This document shows positions 46,857 to 56,053 of a stretch of DNA of 64,000 bases, in pieces. Origin of the DNA: Halomonas sp. HAL1. Its GTDB lineage: Bacteria > Pseudomonadota > Gammaproteobacteria > Pseudomonadales > Halomonadaceae. The notes under the pieces were generated by a model. The model saw only the letters and a program-made list of their open reading frames with translations, was not told the origin of the DNA and ran no database searches. A program made the translations under genes and the position numbers. The stretch lies in assembly GCF_030544485.1 (NCBI RefSeq), contig NZ_CP130610.1, forward strand, positions 3,658,001-3,722,000, read 5' to 3'. Within the stretch, counting starts at the first letter, position 1. Each line of letters begins with the position of its first letter.

Positions 46857-47615
46857 TTAGCCTAGCGTGCGATACCAGGCATTGAGCGGCTGAGCGATCA
46901 TCTTTGGTTGCTCAGCATGAAGATTGTGGCCCCCTTCCAGCGTGATATGGCGCAGGCGCGGGGCCATCGTTGCTAGATGAGACGCCAGAGTGTGGAACTT
47001 GATGTCTCGCTGCCCCGAAAAGTAGCTCACTGGAAGCGTGGTATTTTCCAACCACGACCATAGTGACGGCTGATGACCCAAGGAAGTTGACCGCAGCATG
47101 TTAGCGATGGCTGACCCACGGTTCACTAGACGGCGCTGAATCTGCCGACTGCGCTGGCCCTCGGTAAGATCGGCGAATACAGGCTGCTGATACCAGTCGG
47201 CAAGCACATCCTCTAATGGCTCCTGCTCGAAGCGTGTTGCCCAGCGTTCATCGTGAGCAATTCGGGCAAAACGCTCACTGGCGGGCAGCCCTGGGTGGGC
47301 ACTTTCCAGCCAGAGCGCTTCCAGCCCCGGCGGCTGACGGCTGGCATGGTACAGCGCCAAGCGCCCTCCCAGGGAGTAGCCCAGCAGGCAGTAACGGCTA
47401 ATGCCTCGATCTATCAATGTGTCACAAAGCCAGTGATGAAACGCCTCAAACGAGGCTACCCGTACCTGATGATTCTGGCCGTGCCCTGGCAAGTCCAGCG
47501 CCAGACAATCTACCCCATCCAAGCCAGCACTCACATCCGCCCAGTCGTGGCGGTTGCCCAGCAGGCCATGCAGCATGATAAGGGTCGGCATCTGCATCTG
47601 CGGTTTACTGCTCAC
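46857..47615 (-). CDS. menH: MenH SHCHC synthase (alpha/beta hydrolase)
   Basis: A 252-residue alpha/beta-hydrolase with [18 protein letters not shown], the nucleophile elbow [10 protein letters not shown] and the histidine in EGGHNLH. MenH removes pyruvate from the MenD product. The frame runs back inside menD, but GTG 47615 after GAGGGG gives the normal start with an 11-base overlap. It is last of the menF-menD-menH run and converges on the carrier gene. Confidence 0.9.
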   Translation of the reverse strand: MSSKPQMQMPTLIMLHGLLGNRHDWADVSAGLDGVDCLALDLPGHGQNHQVRVASFEAFHHWLCDTLIDRGISRYCLLGYSLGGRLALYHASRQPPGLEALWLESAHPGLPASERFARIAHDERWATRFEQEPLEDVLADWYQQPVFADLTEGQRSRQIQRRLVNRGSAIANMLRSTSLGHQPSLWSWLENTTLPVSYFSGQRDIKFHTLASHLATMAPRLRHITLEGGHNLHAEQPKMIAQPLNAWYRTLG

Positions 47616-49347
47616 GCGGCACCCCTCGAATCTCTTCACCAAGACTCTTGAGATCATCAGCTACCTGCTGATGGGGCACGTTAATCTCAATCAACGTAAC
47701 GCCCGCCTGCACGGCCTGAGTGTAGGCCGCTATAAAAGTATCCATTGACCCTGGCGCGAAGTAGCTAAGCCCAAACATCTTCGCTGCATGCTCGAAGTGC
47801 AAGCCGTGAGGCTGGCGGTAATAGCGCTCCAGCAGCCCACTCTCTTTAGGCACCGGCAGCATATGGAAAATACTGCCGCCATCATTATTGAGGATAATCA
47901 CCACCAGGGGCTGGGAGGCCTGCTTTAAAAGCGCCAAGCTATTGAGATCATGTAGCGCACTGGTATCTCCCAGTACAATCGTAGTGGGCTGTGAATGGGT
48001 GCAGCTGAGGCCGTAAGCCGTCGCGATCAGACCATCGATACCCGACGCGCCGCGATTGGCAAATACTCGCAGCGGCGTTTGGCGTTGCGTACCCAGCATA
48101 TTCATTAGCCGCGCGGGTAGGCTGTTGCCTATAAACAGCTGCCCTTCAGCCAGCTGCGAGAGCTGGTGGCAAACGCCCAATTCTGAGAATGCGGTACAGC
48201 GCTCCTCTACAAGCTGGCTAGTGCGGCGTTGGAGGCTATTCAGCTGATGCCAGGGAGGCTGTTTCGGCATCGTGGGCAAATCAGCGATAAAGTCAGCAGC
48301 CGAGCCTATCAAACGGCGTTTAACGCAGTAGTCAGGATCCAGCCGCTGGGGCAGCGGATCAACCAACCAGACATCCTGCCATGGATGCTGGGCAATAAAT
48401 TGGCTTAACCGCTTGGAGATTAGCCGGCCACCAAACTGAAGCAGCACTTCTGCCTTAGCGATTTCAGCGCTGAAACGTTCATCATGCAACGCCAGATCAA
48501 AGTGAATCAGGTTGTGAGGGTCAAACCGAACCTGGCTCTGTATGTCGGCCAGCAGCGGCCAGCCGAGTTGCTTGGATAGCTCAATAGCATGCTGCGCCTG
48601 ATGGGCATCATCAACACTGCCTACAACAATCAGGCCCCGCTGCTGGGCAAACGTTTTCCACTCGTTGTTAAGTGCTGGAACCGCAGGACTGGATGACCAA
48701 TAACTCCACGGTTTTAAAGTCGTCAGCCAATCCCCCAGCGGGGCAAGATAGTCACTGGCATCCACCAGGCAACTGCCGGGATAAAGCGGTTCGCGATAAC
48801 GGCAGTTAATGTGGATGGGCCCAGGCGTACGGCGTTGCTGGTCAACAGCTTGGTCAAGCGTGCTGAGTAGAAACGCTGCTTTGATCTCAGCATCTGGCGG
48901 CGGCAAGTCATGGTGAACAATAGTGTGGCGGGAGAAAATATCCCGCTGATCAATCGCCTGATTGCTGCCGTTATCCAGCAGTTCAATGGGGCGGTCGGCA
49001 GAGAGCACAATGAGCGGCACGCCGAGCAGTTTGGCTTCCACTACCGCCGGATAAAGGTTGGCTACAGCGGTGCCTGAGGTAGTGATAATAACGACCGGGC
49101 GCTGACTGCCCCGGGCAATACCCAGCGCCATAAACCCCAGCCCGCGCTCATCAAAGTGGCAATGGCAGCGTAGGCCGGCATGTTCGCTGGCGGCCATTGT
49201 TAAAGGCGATGAGCGCGAGCCCGGTGCCAGCACCACATCGCGCACACCTAAGCGGTAGAGTTCTTCCAGCGTCAGCGCAGCCCACACATGATTAAAGGTG
49301 GCATGTTGGATGGCAAAACCGGTAGATACAGGTGCTGTCATATGCAT
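47605..49347 (-). CDS. menD: MenD SEPHCHC synthase
   Basis: A thiamine-diphosphate enzyme of 580 residues joining isochorismate and 2-oxoglutarate. Typical features are [15 protein letters not shown], the glutamate region [47 protein letters not shown] and the diphosphate-binding [14 protein letters not shown]...[11 protein letters not shown] 49347 overlaps the menF stop (TAATG); ATG 49341 is also possible. It lies between menF and menH. Confidence 0.94.
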   Translation of the reverse strand: MHMTAPVSTGFAIQHATFNHVWAALTLEELYRLGVRDVVLAPGSRSSPLTMAASEHAGLRCHCHFDERGLGFMALGIARGSQRPVVIITTSGTAVANLYPAVVEAKLLGVPLIVLSADRPIELLDNGSNQAIDQRDIFSRHTIVHHDLPPPDAEIKAAFLLSTLDQAVDQQRRTPGPIHINCRYREPLYPGSCLVDASDYLAPLGDWLTTLKPWSYWSSSPAVPALNNEWKTFAQQRGLIVVGSVDDAHQAQHAIELSKQLGWPLLADIQSQVRFDPHNLIHFDLALHDERFSAEIAKAEVLLQFGGRLISKRLSQFIAQHPWQDVWLVDPLPQRLDPDYCVKRRLIGSAADFIADLPTMPKQPPWHQLNSLQRRTSQLVEERCTAFSELGVCHQLSQLAEGQLFIGNSLPARLMNMLGTQRQTPLRVFANRGASGIDGLIATAYGLSCTHSQPTTIVLGDTSALHDLNSLALLKQASQPLVVIILNNDGGSIFHMLPVPKESGLLERYYRQPHGLHFEHAAKMFGLSYFAPGSMDTFIAAYTQAVQAGVTLIEINVPHQQVADDLKSLGEEIRGVPREQ

Positions 49348-50672
49348 TATCCCATCCCTAGTAGCGACATAATGCCAGCGATTTTCGTATCCAGTTCGCG
49401 CCACTCCTCGTCCGGTTGGGAGCCTGCCACAATGCCTGCACCGGCATAGAGTCGAATCGCTTCCGGGCCGATATGGGCGCAGCGAATGGTTACTGCTAGC
49501 TCGCTGCTGGCGTGGCTGATTTTGCCGAAGACGCCCGCGTACCAGCCGCGTTGATGACGCTCATGATGGCGAATAAATGCCAACGCAGATTCACGGGGAA
49601 CGCCACCTACCGCCGGGGTAGGCGGTAGCACTGAAAGCAGTTGCTGGTCGGTGACGTCTCGGTGCAACTCGGCGTGAATCAGACGGCGGATATGCTGCAC
49701 CGAGCACAGCTTAACAATATGCGCCTCGCTCATCTGGACTTGAGCAGAAAGTGGCTCAAGCTGGGTCAAAAGCTGCTGATAGACGCATTGGTTTTCCAGG
49801 CTGTTTTTCTTATCGGCCAGTAGCCCATCGGCAAGCGTTTGATCTTGCTGGGCATCCCGCCCGCGGCGCGTAGTGCCCGCCAGCGCCTCGGTCATTAAAT
49901 GCCTGCCTTTACGCTTGTAGAGCCGTTCCGGCGGGCAGCCGATAAACGCCTCATGCGTTGTCAATTGAACGCCAAAGTGAAAACAGTCGGCGGCTCCGGC
50001 CTGCCAGCGTGCCAGCAACGCCCAGGGGTTGGGCGTTTCAGTTGTCGTCAGGCAGGTCTCCCGGGAGAGCACTACTTTGGGGGTGTGACTCAGATGGTCG
50101 GGATGAGTGACCCGCTCTACCGACGCCGCCCACTCTTTCTGCGCAGGATGGTCTTCACGCTGATAAACATGCGGCAGCAAGCAAGGCAGCGGCTGCTCCT
50201 CTTCCAGGGCAGCCAAGCAGACACGAGCCTGGACTATCTCGGCCTCTGGGCAGCGATCATCAAAGCGCAGATTGAGTGATAGCGTCGCACCAGCTTGCTG
50301 TCGCCTAAGCTCTATACGCGGCAGCAAAAAGTGACAGCCAGGAAAGTGCTGCCACCCAGGCGAATCAGGGTCAAAGGCCATACCACCAAAGTAATCCGGC
50401 TGCTCGCCGCCAATACCTGCCAGCGCGGCTAGGTCAGCCTGAAGCGCCACCAGCGAATCAAACGCTTTAACAGCCCCCAGCGTCACATGCTCGACGGCGT
50501 CAGCATCACGTGATTTCCAGTAAATGTGAGGTAACACGCTTTGCACGTTTAGCCACCCTATCAAGCTATCTACCTGGCAAGGGGTATTAAGGCGAACAAA
50601 CCCCTTTTTAGCGGTTTCACAAAGCGTATCAAGCTGGTGCTTAAGTGCTTCAATAGGGCCGGTGGGATACAT
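49347..50672 (-). CDS. menF: MenF isochorismate synthase
   Basis: A 441-residue chorismate-binding enzyme making isochorismate, the first committed step to menaquinone. The family region is visible as [62 protein letters not shown] and [12 protein letters not shown]. An enterobactin-type EntC or salicylate role is possible but unlikely beside menD and menH. AAAGG precedes ATG 50672. Its promoter lies in the 232-bp gap shared with menA. Confidence 0.92.
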   Translation of the reverse strand: MYPTGPIEALKHQLDTLCETAKKGFVRLNTPCQVDSLIGWLNVQSVLPHIYWKSRDADAVEHVTLGAVKAFDSLVALQADLAALAGIGGEQPDYFGGMAFDPDSPGWQHFPGCHFLLPRIELRRQQAGATLSLNLRFDDRCPEAEIVQARVCLAALEEEQPLPCLLPHVYQREDHPAQKEWAASVERVTHPDHLSHTPKVVLSRETCLTTTETPNPWALLARWQAGAADCFHFGVQLTTHEAFIGCPPERLYKRKGRHLMTEALAGTTRRGRDAQQDQTLADGLLADKKNSLENQCVYQQLLTQLEPLSAQVQMSEAHIVKLCSVQHIRRLIHAELHRDVTDQQLLSVLPPTPAVGGVPRESALAFIRHHERHQRGWYAGVFGKISHASSELAVTIRCAHIGPEAIRLYAGAGIVAGSQPDEEWRELDTKIAGIMSLLGMG

Positions 50673-50904
50673 AAATAACCTTTTAGGTAAGCGTTGCTAA
50701 CGCCTCATATTTGTATTGTCTAAATAACCCGCCAATTCTCACGTAGACTAAAGGTGTATGGAGTATTCGCAGTGTGGCGTAAAGCGATGAGGTTTTTTTG
50801 ACTTAGATCTGCTTTTCAGCAATTAATCATACATACTTGCATGTTTCTTACTGCTGCGCTTTACCCGTTTTTTACCCGCGAATAGTTAACAGGATATCGA
50901 CGTA

Positions 50905-51831
50905 ATGGAACCACTCGCTAAGCAGCGTCAACGCCAGGCTTGGCTACTCGCAGCCCGCCCCCGCACCTTACCACTGGCGTGCGCTTCTATTCTGCTGGGC
51001 AGCGGACTGGCGGCGACAACCCAGGCCTTTAATCCTGCCGTGCTGCTGCTTGCTCTGTTAACGGCTATTGCGCTGCAAGTGCTCTCAAATCTAGCTAACG
51101 ACTATGGTGATGCGGCCTCGGGTGCTGACGACGAGCAGCGTATCGGCCCTGTGCGTGCAGTCTCCTCTGGCCTACTGAGCCCCCAAGCAATGCGCAAGGG
51201 AATGGTGATAACCGCGCTTGCTGCCACGCTGCTGGGGCTACTCTTACTGGTGACCGCCTTTGGCAACCAGTGGGGCGAGATTCTTACCTTCGTGCTGCTA
51301 GGGGCGGCTTCTTTATTGGCTGCAGTGACCTATACCGTTGGGCTAGGTGGCACGCCCTATGGTTATCGGGGGCTGGGGGACGTTGCGGTCTTTATTTTTT
51401 TCGGGCTACTGGGGGTAATAGGCACTTACTACCTTCATGTACAGCAGCTAAGTTGGCTACCGTTTCTACCCGCGGCGGCGTGTGGGTTGCTGGCAACCGC
51501 CGTGCTCAATGTCAATAACGTGCGCGATATCGAAAGCGATGCGCGTAACGGCAAGATCACCCTGGCAGTGCGGCTGGGCCGCGCTAACGCTATTAGGTAT
51601 CACTGGTCGCTGCTGGGGTTGGCGCTGGCACTCACTCTAATCTATTTGGTTGCACTACCGGTGCCGTGGGTGGGATGGAGCTGCCTGCTGGTGGCTAAGC
51701 CGCTAATTGATGCCGCCAAAACCTTAAGCCATACCCGTGATGGCGAGATTCTAACCGGCATGCTGAAGAAAACCGCTATCTCGACGCTGCTTTACAGCGT
51801 GCTGCTGTCTATTGGCTTAGTATTGTTTTAG
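50905..51831 (+). CDS. menA: MenA 1,4-dihydroxy-2-naphthoate polyprenyltransferase
   Basis: A UbiA-superfamily membrane prenyltransferase of 308 residues with about eight helices. The first aspartate-rich motif is NLANDYGDAASGADD and the second is NNVRDIESDARNGK. It opens with WLLAARPRTLPLA, typical of MenA. It makes demethylmenaquinone; the final methyl step (UbiE) and the DHNA-CoA thioesterase are not in the window. It is divergent from menF. Confidence 0.93.
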   Translation: MEPLAKQRQRQAWLLAARPRTLPLACASILLGSGLAATTQAFNPAVLLLALLTAIALQVLSNLANDYGDAASGADDEQRIGPVRAVSSGLLSPQAMRKGMVITALAATLLGLLLLVTAFGNQWGEILTFVLLGAASLLAAVTYTVGLGGTPYGYRGLGDVAVFIFFGLLGVIGTYYLHVQQLSWLPFLPAAACGLLATAVLNVNNVRDIESDARNGKITLAVRLGRANAIRYHWSLLGLALALTLIYLVALPVPWVGWSCLLVAKPLIDAAKTLSHTRDGEILTGMLKKTAISTLLYSVLLSIGLVLF

Positions 51832-51841
51832 TTCCCCCTAA

Positions 51842-51863
51842 CAGCGGGGCTACCACCCCGCTG
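51842..51863. terminator. Hairpin between menA and ABM gene
   Basis: Perfect arms CAGCGGGG and CCCCGCTG surround the loop CTACCA between the convergent menA and monooxygenase genes. No T-run follows on the plus strand. Confidence 0.6.
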
Positions 51864-51892
51864 CCAGTCGACTAACGTTAGCGATCTGAGCC

Positions 51893-52195
51893 TTACAGCA
51901 CGACTTCATAACCTTCAAACTTGGGCGGGCCAAGGTAGATACCTTCCGGCGCTTTAGCATTGGCATGCGCTTTGCGGAACGCGTCTGACTTGGTCCAGTC
52001 GCGGAAGGCCGTTTCCGACTCCCAAACGCTGTGGGAGATAAACACAGTGTGATCTTCCTGACTTTCACCCTGCAGCATCTTAAATTGCTTGAAGCCTGGC
52101 ACTTCATCCAGGTGAGAGTCACGGTTGCGCCACACCTCTAAAAAGTCCTCTTCGCGGCCTGGGGCAATCCGAAAACGGTTCATGGCGATATACAT
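51893..52195 (-). CDS. Antibiotic-biosynthesis-monooxygenase (HmoA/IsdG-like) protein
   Basis: A 100-residue dimeric alpha-beta-barrel protein. It starts MYIAMNRFRIAPGREEDFLEVW and has FKMLQGESQEDHTVFISHSVWES, typical of the ABM fold and similar to HmoA-type haem monooxygenases. Haem cleavage is plausible but not proven by motif. ATG 52195 has GGAG seven bases before it; the longer frame to 52213 does not. It is divergent from the photolyase. Confidence 0.85.
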   Translation of the reverse strand: MYIAMNRFRIAPGREEDFLEVWRNRDSHLDEVPGFKQFKMLQGESQEDHTVFISHSVWESETAFRDWTKSDAFRKAHANAKAPEGIYLGPPKFEGYEVVL

Positions 52196-52333
52196 AATGA
52201 CGCTCCTGTTCAACGGGTTCTGCTAGGTAAGTGACGTAAATAGTGGCTTGATGGTAACGTTCTGGGGTTATGACGAATAGCTCCCATCACGAATAAGCTT
52301 CCCGGCGAATAGCCCGCATCGCCCAGGTAACAA

Positions 52334-53905
52334 ATGGCTAAGGCACCCATTCAGGTCGTTTGGTTCAAACGCGATTTACGCATTCATGATCACGCGCCGC
52401 TTTCAAACGCAGCCGCGGCTGGCCCCGTGTTGCCCGTATTCGCCATTGAACCTGAGCAGTGGCAGGCGTCGGACAGCGCGCTGCGCCACTGGCAATTTGC
52501 GGCCGACTCGCTGGCTGATCTCGCTCAAGCGCTGGGAACGCTGGGCTTGCCGCTGTGCCTATGGCAGGGCAGCATGCTTGACCTGCTGGCCGCGCTTAAA
52601 GCGCACTATGGAGAGCTTGTCCTTCACTCCCACGAGGAAACCGGCAACGCCTGGAGCTTTGGCCGCGACCTCGACGTCAAAGCTTGGTGCCAGCAGCACG
52701 ACACGCCATGGCATGAAGCGCGCCAGCACGGCGTAGTGCGTGGTTTAAAATCCAGAGTAGATGACCGCAACGCATGGGAAGAGCAGTGGGAAGCGTTAAT
52801 GACGGCGCCCACCGCCACTGCCCCGCAAAAAGCCCAGGCGGCTGAGGGCTGGCAAGCCTTCCACCATATTGACGTCCAGCAGCTTCACGGCCTGACGCTA
52901 GGGTTTGATACCACGCCCTGCCCCGAGCGCCAGCCAGGAGGACGAAGTGAAGGCCGTGCAGTGTGGCGCAGTTTTGTAAGCCAGCGCGGGCGGCGCTATC
53001 GCGGCTCACTTTCTAAACCGCTGCTGGCCTGGGAATTTGGCTCACGGCTTTCGCCCCACTTGGCCTGGGGCACTCTTTCTATGCGCGAAGTGGTGCAGTC
53101 GCTGCGCCGCCAGCGGAAAAAGCATGCGGAAGACACGCCGTTGTCACGCTCACTGCGCGCCTTTGCTTCCCGGCTACACTGGCACTGCCACTTTATTCAA
53201 AAGCTGGAAAGTGAACCGAGCATAGAGTCGCAAACGCTGCACCCCGCGCTGCGTGAGCGCGATCCAGACCATCCCAACCTGATTGCCTGGAAGCAAGGTC
53301 AGACCGGCGTACCGCTGGTAGATGCCTGCATGCGCAGCCTGATCGCCACCGGCTGGATCAACTTTCGCATGCGCGCCATGCTGATTTCCCACGCCACCTT
53401 TGGCCTGGGGCTGCACTGGGTGGAACCTGCGCTGCATTTAGCACGACTGTTTACCGACTTCGAACCGGGCATTCACTACCCCCAGGTGCAGATGCAAGCA
53501 GGCGCCACGGGCACCAATGCACTGCGGGTATATAACCCCATCAAACAGGCGCAGGATAACGACCCCAGCGGCGAGTTTGTCGCCCGCTGGGTGCCGGAAT
53601 TAACGCCACTGCCGTTAGAGTGGCGCGCCAAGCCTTGGGCGCTGCCCGAAAGCCTACGCCAGCGGTTCGGCTTTCAACCCGGCAAGCACTACCCACTGCC
53701 CAGCGACTTTGAGTGTGAGGCGCGCCACTGGAAGAAGATGCTATATGAGTTGCGTCGCACGCCAGAAGCCAGAGACGCCAGCCAAGCAATTGTGGATAAG
53801 CTGGCTAGCCAACGGCGGCCGCCCGCTCGGCGGGCTAAAAAAGCGAAAGCCGATAATCGACAGCAGCTTTCGCTGTTTGATGAGTGGGGGTTGGAAGATA
53901 TGTAG
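52334..53905 (+). CDS. Cryptochrome/photolyase-family FAD protein
   Basis: A 523-residue protein. The N-terminal antenna domain begins VVWFKRDLRIHDHAPL; the FAD domain has RRYRGSLSKPLLAWEFGSRLSPHLAWGTLS, the tryptophan-rich FASRLHWHCHFIQKL, GVPLVDACMRSL, TGWINFRMRAM and HYPQVQMQAGATGTNALRVYNP. It would bind FAD and perhaps a light-harvesting pterin. Whether it repairs CPD or 6-4 photoproducts or is a signalling cryptochrome cannot be decided here. It stands alone, with the integron cassette array beginning about 220 bases downstream. Confidence 0.9.
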   Translation: MAKAPIQVVWFKRDLRIHDHAPLSNAAAAGPVLPVFAIEPEQWQASDSALRHWQFAADSLADLAQALGTLGLPLCLWQGSMLDLLAALKAHYGELVLHSHEETGNAWSFGRDLDVKAWCQQHDTPWHEARQHGVVRGLKSRVDDRNAWEEQWEALMTAPTATAPQKAQAAEGWQAFHHIDVQQLHGLTLGFDTTPCPERQPGGRSEGRAVWRSFVSQRGRRYRGSLSKPLLAWEFGSRLSPHLAWGTLSMREVVQSLRRQRKKHAEDTPLSRSLRAFASRLHWHCHFIQKLESEPSIESQTLHPALRERDPDHPNLIAWKQGQTGVPLVDACMRSLIATGWINFRMRAMLISHATFGLGLHWVEPALHLARLFTDFEPGIHYPQVQMQAGATGTNALRVYNPIKQAQDNDPSGEFVARWVPELTPLPLEWRAKPWALPESLRQRFGFQPGKHYPLPSDFECEARHWKKMLYELRRTPEARDASQAIVDKLASQRRPPARRAKKAKADNRQQLSLFDEWGLEDM

Positions 53906-54127
53906 CGGTTATGATGGGGTATGGCTCATTAATCTCTTCTAAAGAAGGCGCTGCCGCATCGAGGAACAACACGGCATGGCATATGCGCTATGAGAAGGAG
54001 CCCGTCATTCGCCACATTGTTGATATTATTATCGAAATACTTTAGTGATGCCGCCAGTAGATACCCATCCTGCGTTTCGTCTGAGGTACAGGCGACATTT
54101 GCTTACTGAGTTGACAGGAAAGTGCCT
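53906..54127. other. Gene-free segment before the cassette array
   Basis: This 222-bp stretch holds no convincing gene. Its left part follows the photolyase stop. Its right part borders the outer attC site and could be the decayed remains of a further cassette. No transposase or integrase fragment was recognised. Confidence 0.4.
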
Positions 54128-54195
54128 AAGTAACGCAGCACGGGCAAAATTGTAGTACGCGAAAATTTTGTCCCATTGCCTGCGATGGTTAGGTG
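54128..54195 (-). repeat. attC site of cassette 1
   Basis: Imperfect hairpin from GCACCTAACC (minus strand, R'') to GTTACTT (R'). Inner arms GGGACAAAATT and AATTTTGCCC are visible around an 11-base loop, and the outer arms share TGCGATGGTTA/TGCTG-CGTTA. The stop codon of the cassette 1 gene lies in the R'' box. Confidence 0.75.
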
Positions 54196-55106
54196 CTTGC
54201 TGATAGAAGTTCATCTAAAAGATCCTCTTCATTTGGGAGTCGGCCCCTTTTCTCAATCGCGGAGACCGATGCAAGCAAGAGATCCCAGGCTTGCTTCCAT
54301 TGCTCGAACGTGACCTTCTTAGACGCGCCATGCGCAATCTTACTTCGTATGTTGTATGCAGACTTAGCGTTCGAATGGAAGACCTTCCGCGCCTCACCTT
54401 CGGCACACAACTGTGCAAGATATAACGACAAACGAAAATTAACTTCTGAGCTAACTGATTTGAAAAGAGCTTCGATAGCTGTCCAGATGTGGAGGATCGA
54501 CTGCTCATACGAACCTAGGACGACTGCTGAAGCAGATGTACGCGTGACAACTTGAAGCGTGGGATTATCCGACGCTAGCTCTCCCCAAGCCTGGGCAAAC
54601 GCGACCGCAGACTCAATTTTTTGCGAGTTCAGACCAAAAGCGCTTGGTATTACCATACATTGAGTTGTTAACTCCATCGGCCAGGCTTCAAGCTCGTGAT
54701 TATGGGAGGAAAATGCAGATTCAATTTTGGGTAGCACCCCGCGACTTATCGCAGAATCTCGCTCATTGACTCCGGAGTAATCGTTGATAGATTCAGTGGT
54801 GCTGTAGGGGACAAGAAACGGAGAAACTCCTTGTAGATAAAGACCCAATCGAAAACTTTGGAGCGTATCAGCCGCTGCTTCGAACGTGTCTTTTCCCGCA
54901 ATCGCAAGCTCGCAATTGCACTTGCCAATAAGCACATCCATCAGTTGATATGGCAGGTGAAGCTTGTGTTTTGTGGCCAAAGTCGCAAAGTCAAATGTGG
55001 ATGTATCCCAGCGCCTTTTACGCAACGAAAACTGGCCGACGTTTATCGTTTCCCCCTCGAAATTTGGGATTAGAAACGACAAAGGAAAGAAGTAAGTCTG
55101 TTTCAT
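54189..55106 (-). CDS. Cassette 1 protein with ApeA-like HEPN motif
   Basis: A protein of 305 residues; I recognise no full-length family. Near residues 255-280 it has EARKVFHSNAKSAYNIRSKIAHG, which carries the RxxxxH signature (RSKIAH) of ApeA-like HEPN domains; many HEPN proteins are RNases in toxin or phage-defence systems. The frame extends to 55133 but that adds only attC-derived codons (MHGVRCFDA); ATG 55106 is the sensible start, 13 bases from the cassette boundary. Its TAA stop lies within attC. The base composition is more AT-rich than the flanking chromosome. Function is unproven. Confidence 0.75.
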   Translation of the reverse strand: MKQTYFFPLSFLIPNFEGETINVGQFSLRKRRWDTSTFDFATLATKHKLHLPYQLMDVLIGKCNCELAIAGKDTFEAAADTLQSFRLGLYLQGVSPFLVPYSTTESINDYSGVNERDSAISRGVLPKIESAFSSHNHELEAWPMELTTQCMVIPSAFGLNSQKIESAVAFAQAWGELASDNPTLQVVTRTSASAVVLGSYEQSILHIWTAIEALFKSVSSEVNFRLSLYLAQLCAEGEARKVFHSNAKSAYNIRSKIAHGASKKVTFEQWKQAWDLLLASVSAIEKRGRLPNEEDLLDELLSAST

Positions 55107-55117
55107 CGCATCAAAGC

Positions 55118-55202
55118 ACCTAACGCCATGCACAACAGCGAGCGACGCAGGAGCAAGTCCGGCGGGCCGAAGGCCGTAGCGAATTGATGCACTTGGTTAT
55201 AT
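55118..55202 (-). repeat. attC site of cassette 2
   Basis: A clear 85-bp attC. On the minus strand it starts ATATAACCAAGTGCATCAA and ends TTGTGCATGGCGTTAGGT. The arms pair as TTGATGCA...GTTA against TTG-TGCA...GTTA, with one extrahelical base, and a GC-rich loop lies between. The cassette 2 stop codon lies in its R'' box. Confidence 0.88.
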
Positions 55203-55649
55203 GCCTGGATTTGCATAAATAGCCTTAAACAATAGCCGAATTGATTTCTCTGCTGCTTCTCTTAACGAATCGTGATACTCAGCAACATTGTCCATTTCAC
55301 CTTCTGGCAAGAACTTAGACTGACCGCTCTCGGAAACATGCACCAGTGCGTTTCTGGTTTTCCTAAGCCACTCCAAATCAGGATCATCATTGAATATGAC
55401 TTTCGAGTTAGAACGATAATCCAAAGCCTCCGTATCTCGCATTGTTGCGTCTATGGCAGCATGTGCCAAAATAATTACAGAAACCCAAGCGCCAGCACAA
55501 AAAGCCGCTTCAATATCATATGCGACAAAGATACCTTGTGAACTCAGGAGATACGAGGCCAATGGGTGTTGGCTATCTTCCTCCACTTGGCGCAACCACT
55601 CATACCTTTCATCCCAAACTTTTCTCGGCACATAATCGGCATAAGCCAT
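55197..55649 (-). CDS. Cassette 2 protein with RxxxxH (HEPN-like) motif
   Basis: A 150-residue all-helical-looking protein of no family I can name. Near residue 105 it has LRKTRNALVHVSE, an RNxxxH pattern typical of HEPN nucleases, preceded by a helix (VSVIILAHAAIDATMRDTEAL) as in small HEPN folds. ATG 55649 is 21 bases inside the cassette boundary, and the TAA stop is in the next attC. It may be a stand-alone ribonuclease-type toxin or defence protein, but no antitoxin partner is visible. Confidence 0.7.
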   Translation of the reverse strand: MAYADYVPRKVWDERYEWLRQVEEDSQHPLASYLLSSQGIFVAYDIEAAFCAGAWVSVIILAHAAIDATMRDTEALDYRSNSKVIFNDDPDLEWLRKTRNALVHVSESGQSKFLPEGEMDNVAEYHDSLREAAEKSIRLLFKAIYANPGI

Positions 55650-55669
55650 TCACTTAGCTCCCATTTTCC

Positions 55670-55747
55670 ACGTAACGTCATGCAAACGGCCGATCTGGTG
55701 GCGTAACCGCGCCAGAAAAAATGGTTCGCTTGCGCTAATGGTTAGCT
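55670..55747 (-). repeat. attC site of cassette 3
   Basis: A 78-bp imperfect hairpin from AGCTAACCATTAGCGCAAGCG (minus, shown in part) to CGTTTGCATGACGTTACGT; the arms share CGYTTGC...GTTA with one extra base. The stop codon of the cassette 3 frame lies in the CAGCTAAC box. Confidence 0.75.
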
Positions 55748-56002
55748 GATTGATATTCCGACTCTGCAGTTCGATGCAAAGCTATTTTTAATGACGTTAC
55801 CCATGCCGAACTTTGTTTCTTTTGCATTAAACTCGAGCCCTGAATTCGCAACTATGTTCGTTACTTCTACTGCTGTAACAGGCAATTCAATGGGCCACCC
55901 GGAAACCCGGGCTTCCGGATAACGTTTCTGGGCTTCTTCAATTGTGTTTAATTCAAAAAACTCAACGGAAACCAAATCTCCATTCGAATAGCTTATCTTC
56001 AC
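55742..56002 (-). CDS. Downstream part of the cassette 3 frame, after an in-frame amber stop
   Basis: This 86-codon frame could start at GTG 56002, but no ribosome site is evident. The open frame continues upstream without a break for 17 more codons to the TAG that ends the HNH gene, in the same phase. It is therefore more likely the C-terminal part of one cassette-long gene split by a nonsense codon. The product (VKISYSNGDLVSVEFFELN...) has no motif I recognise. Its TAA stop lies inside attC, as expected for the end of a cassette gene. Confidence 0.5.
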   Translation of the reverse strand: MKISYSNGDLVSVEFFELNTIEEAQKRYPEARVSGWPIELPVTAVEVTNIVANSGLEFNAKETKFGMGNVIKNSFASNCRVGISIS

Positions 56003-56053
56003 TTTCTTAGCAGATGGTGGGCAGTCAATATCCTCTTCGCCACCAACATTGAA

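Noticed and set aside
50798..50811. TTGACTTAGATCTG as an FNR box for menA or menF
   Set aside because: Only the left half fits; the right half ATCTG lacks the CAA end, so the match is near background.
54029..54214. A 61-codon minus-strand frame ending near 54029
   Set aside because: It reads straight through the first attC hairpin and the end of the cassette 1 gene, has no ribosome site and no family resemblance.
55742..56002. Independent second gene in cassette 3
   Set aside because: No ribosome site, a GTG start only, and an uninterrupted in-phase frame back to the HNH stop favour a split single gene, although I list it as a frame.
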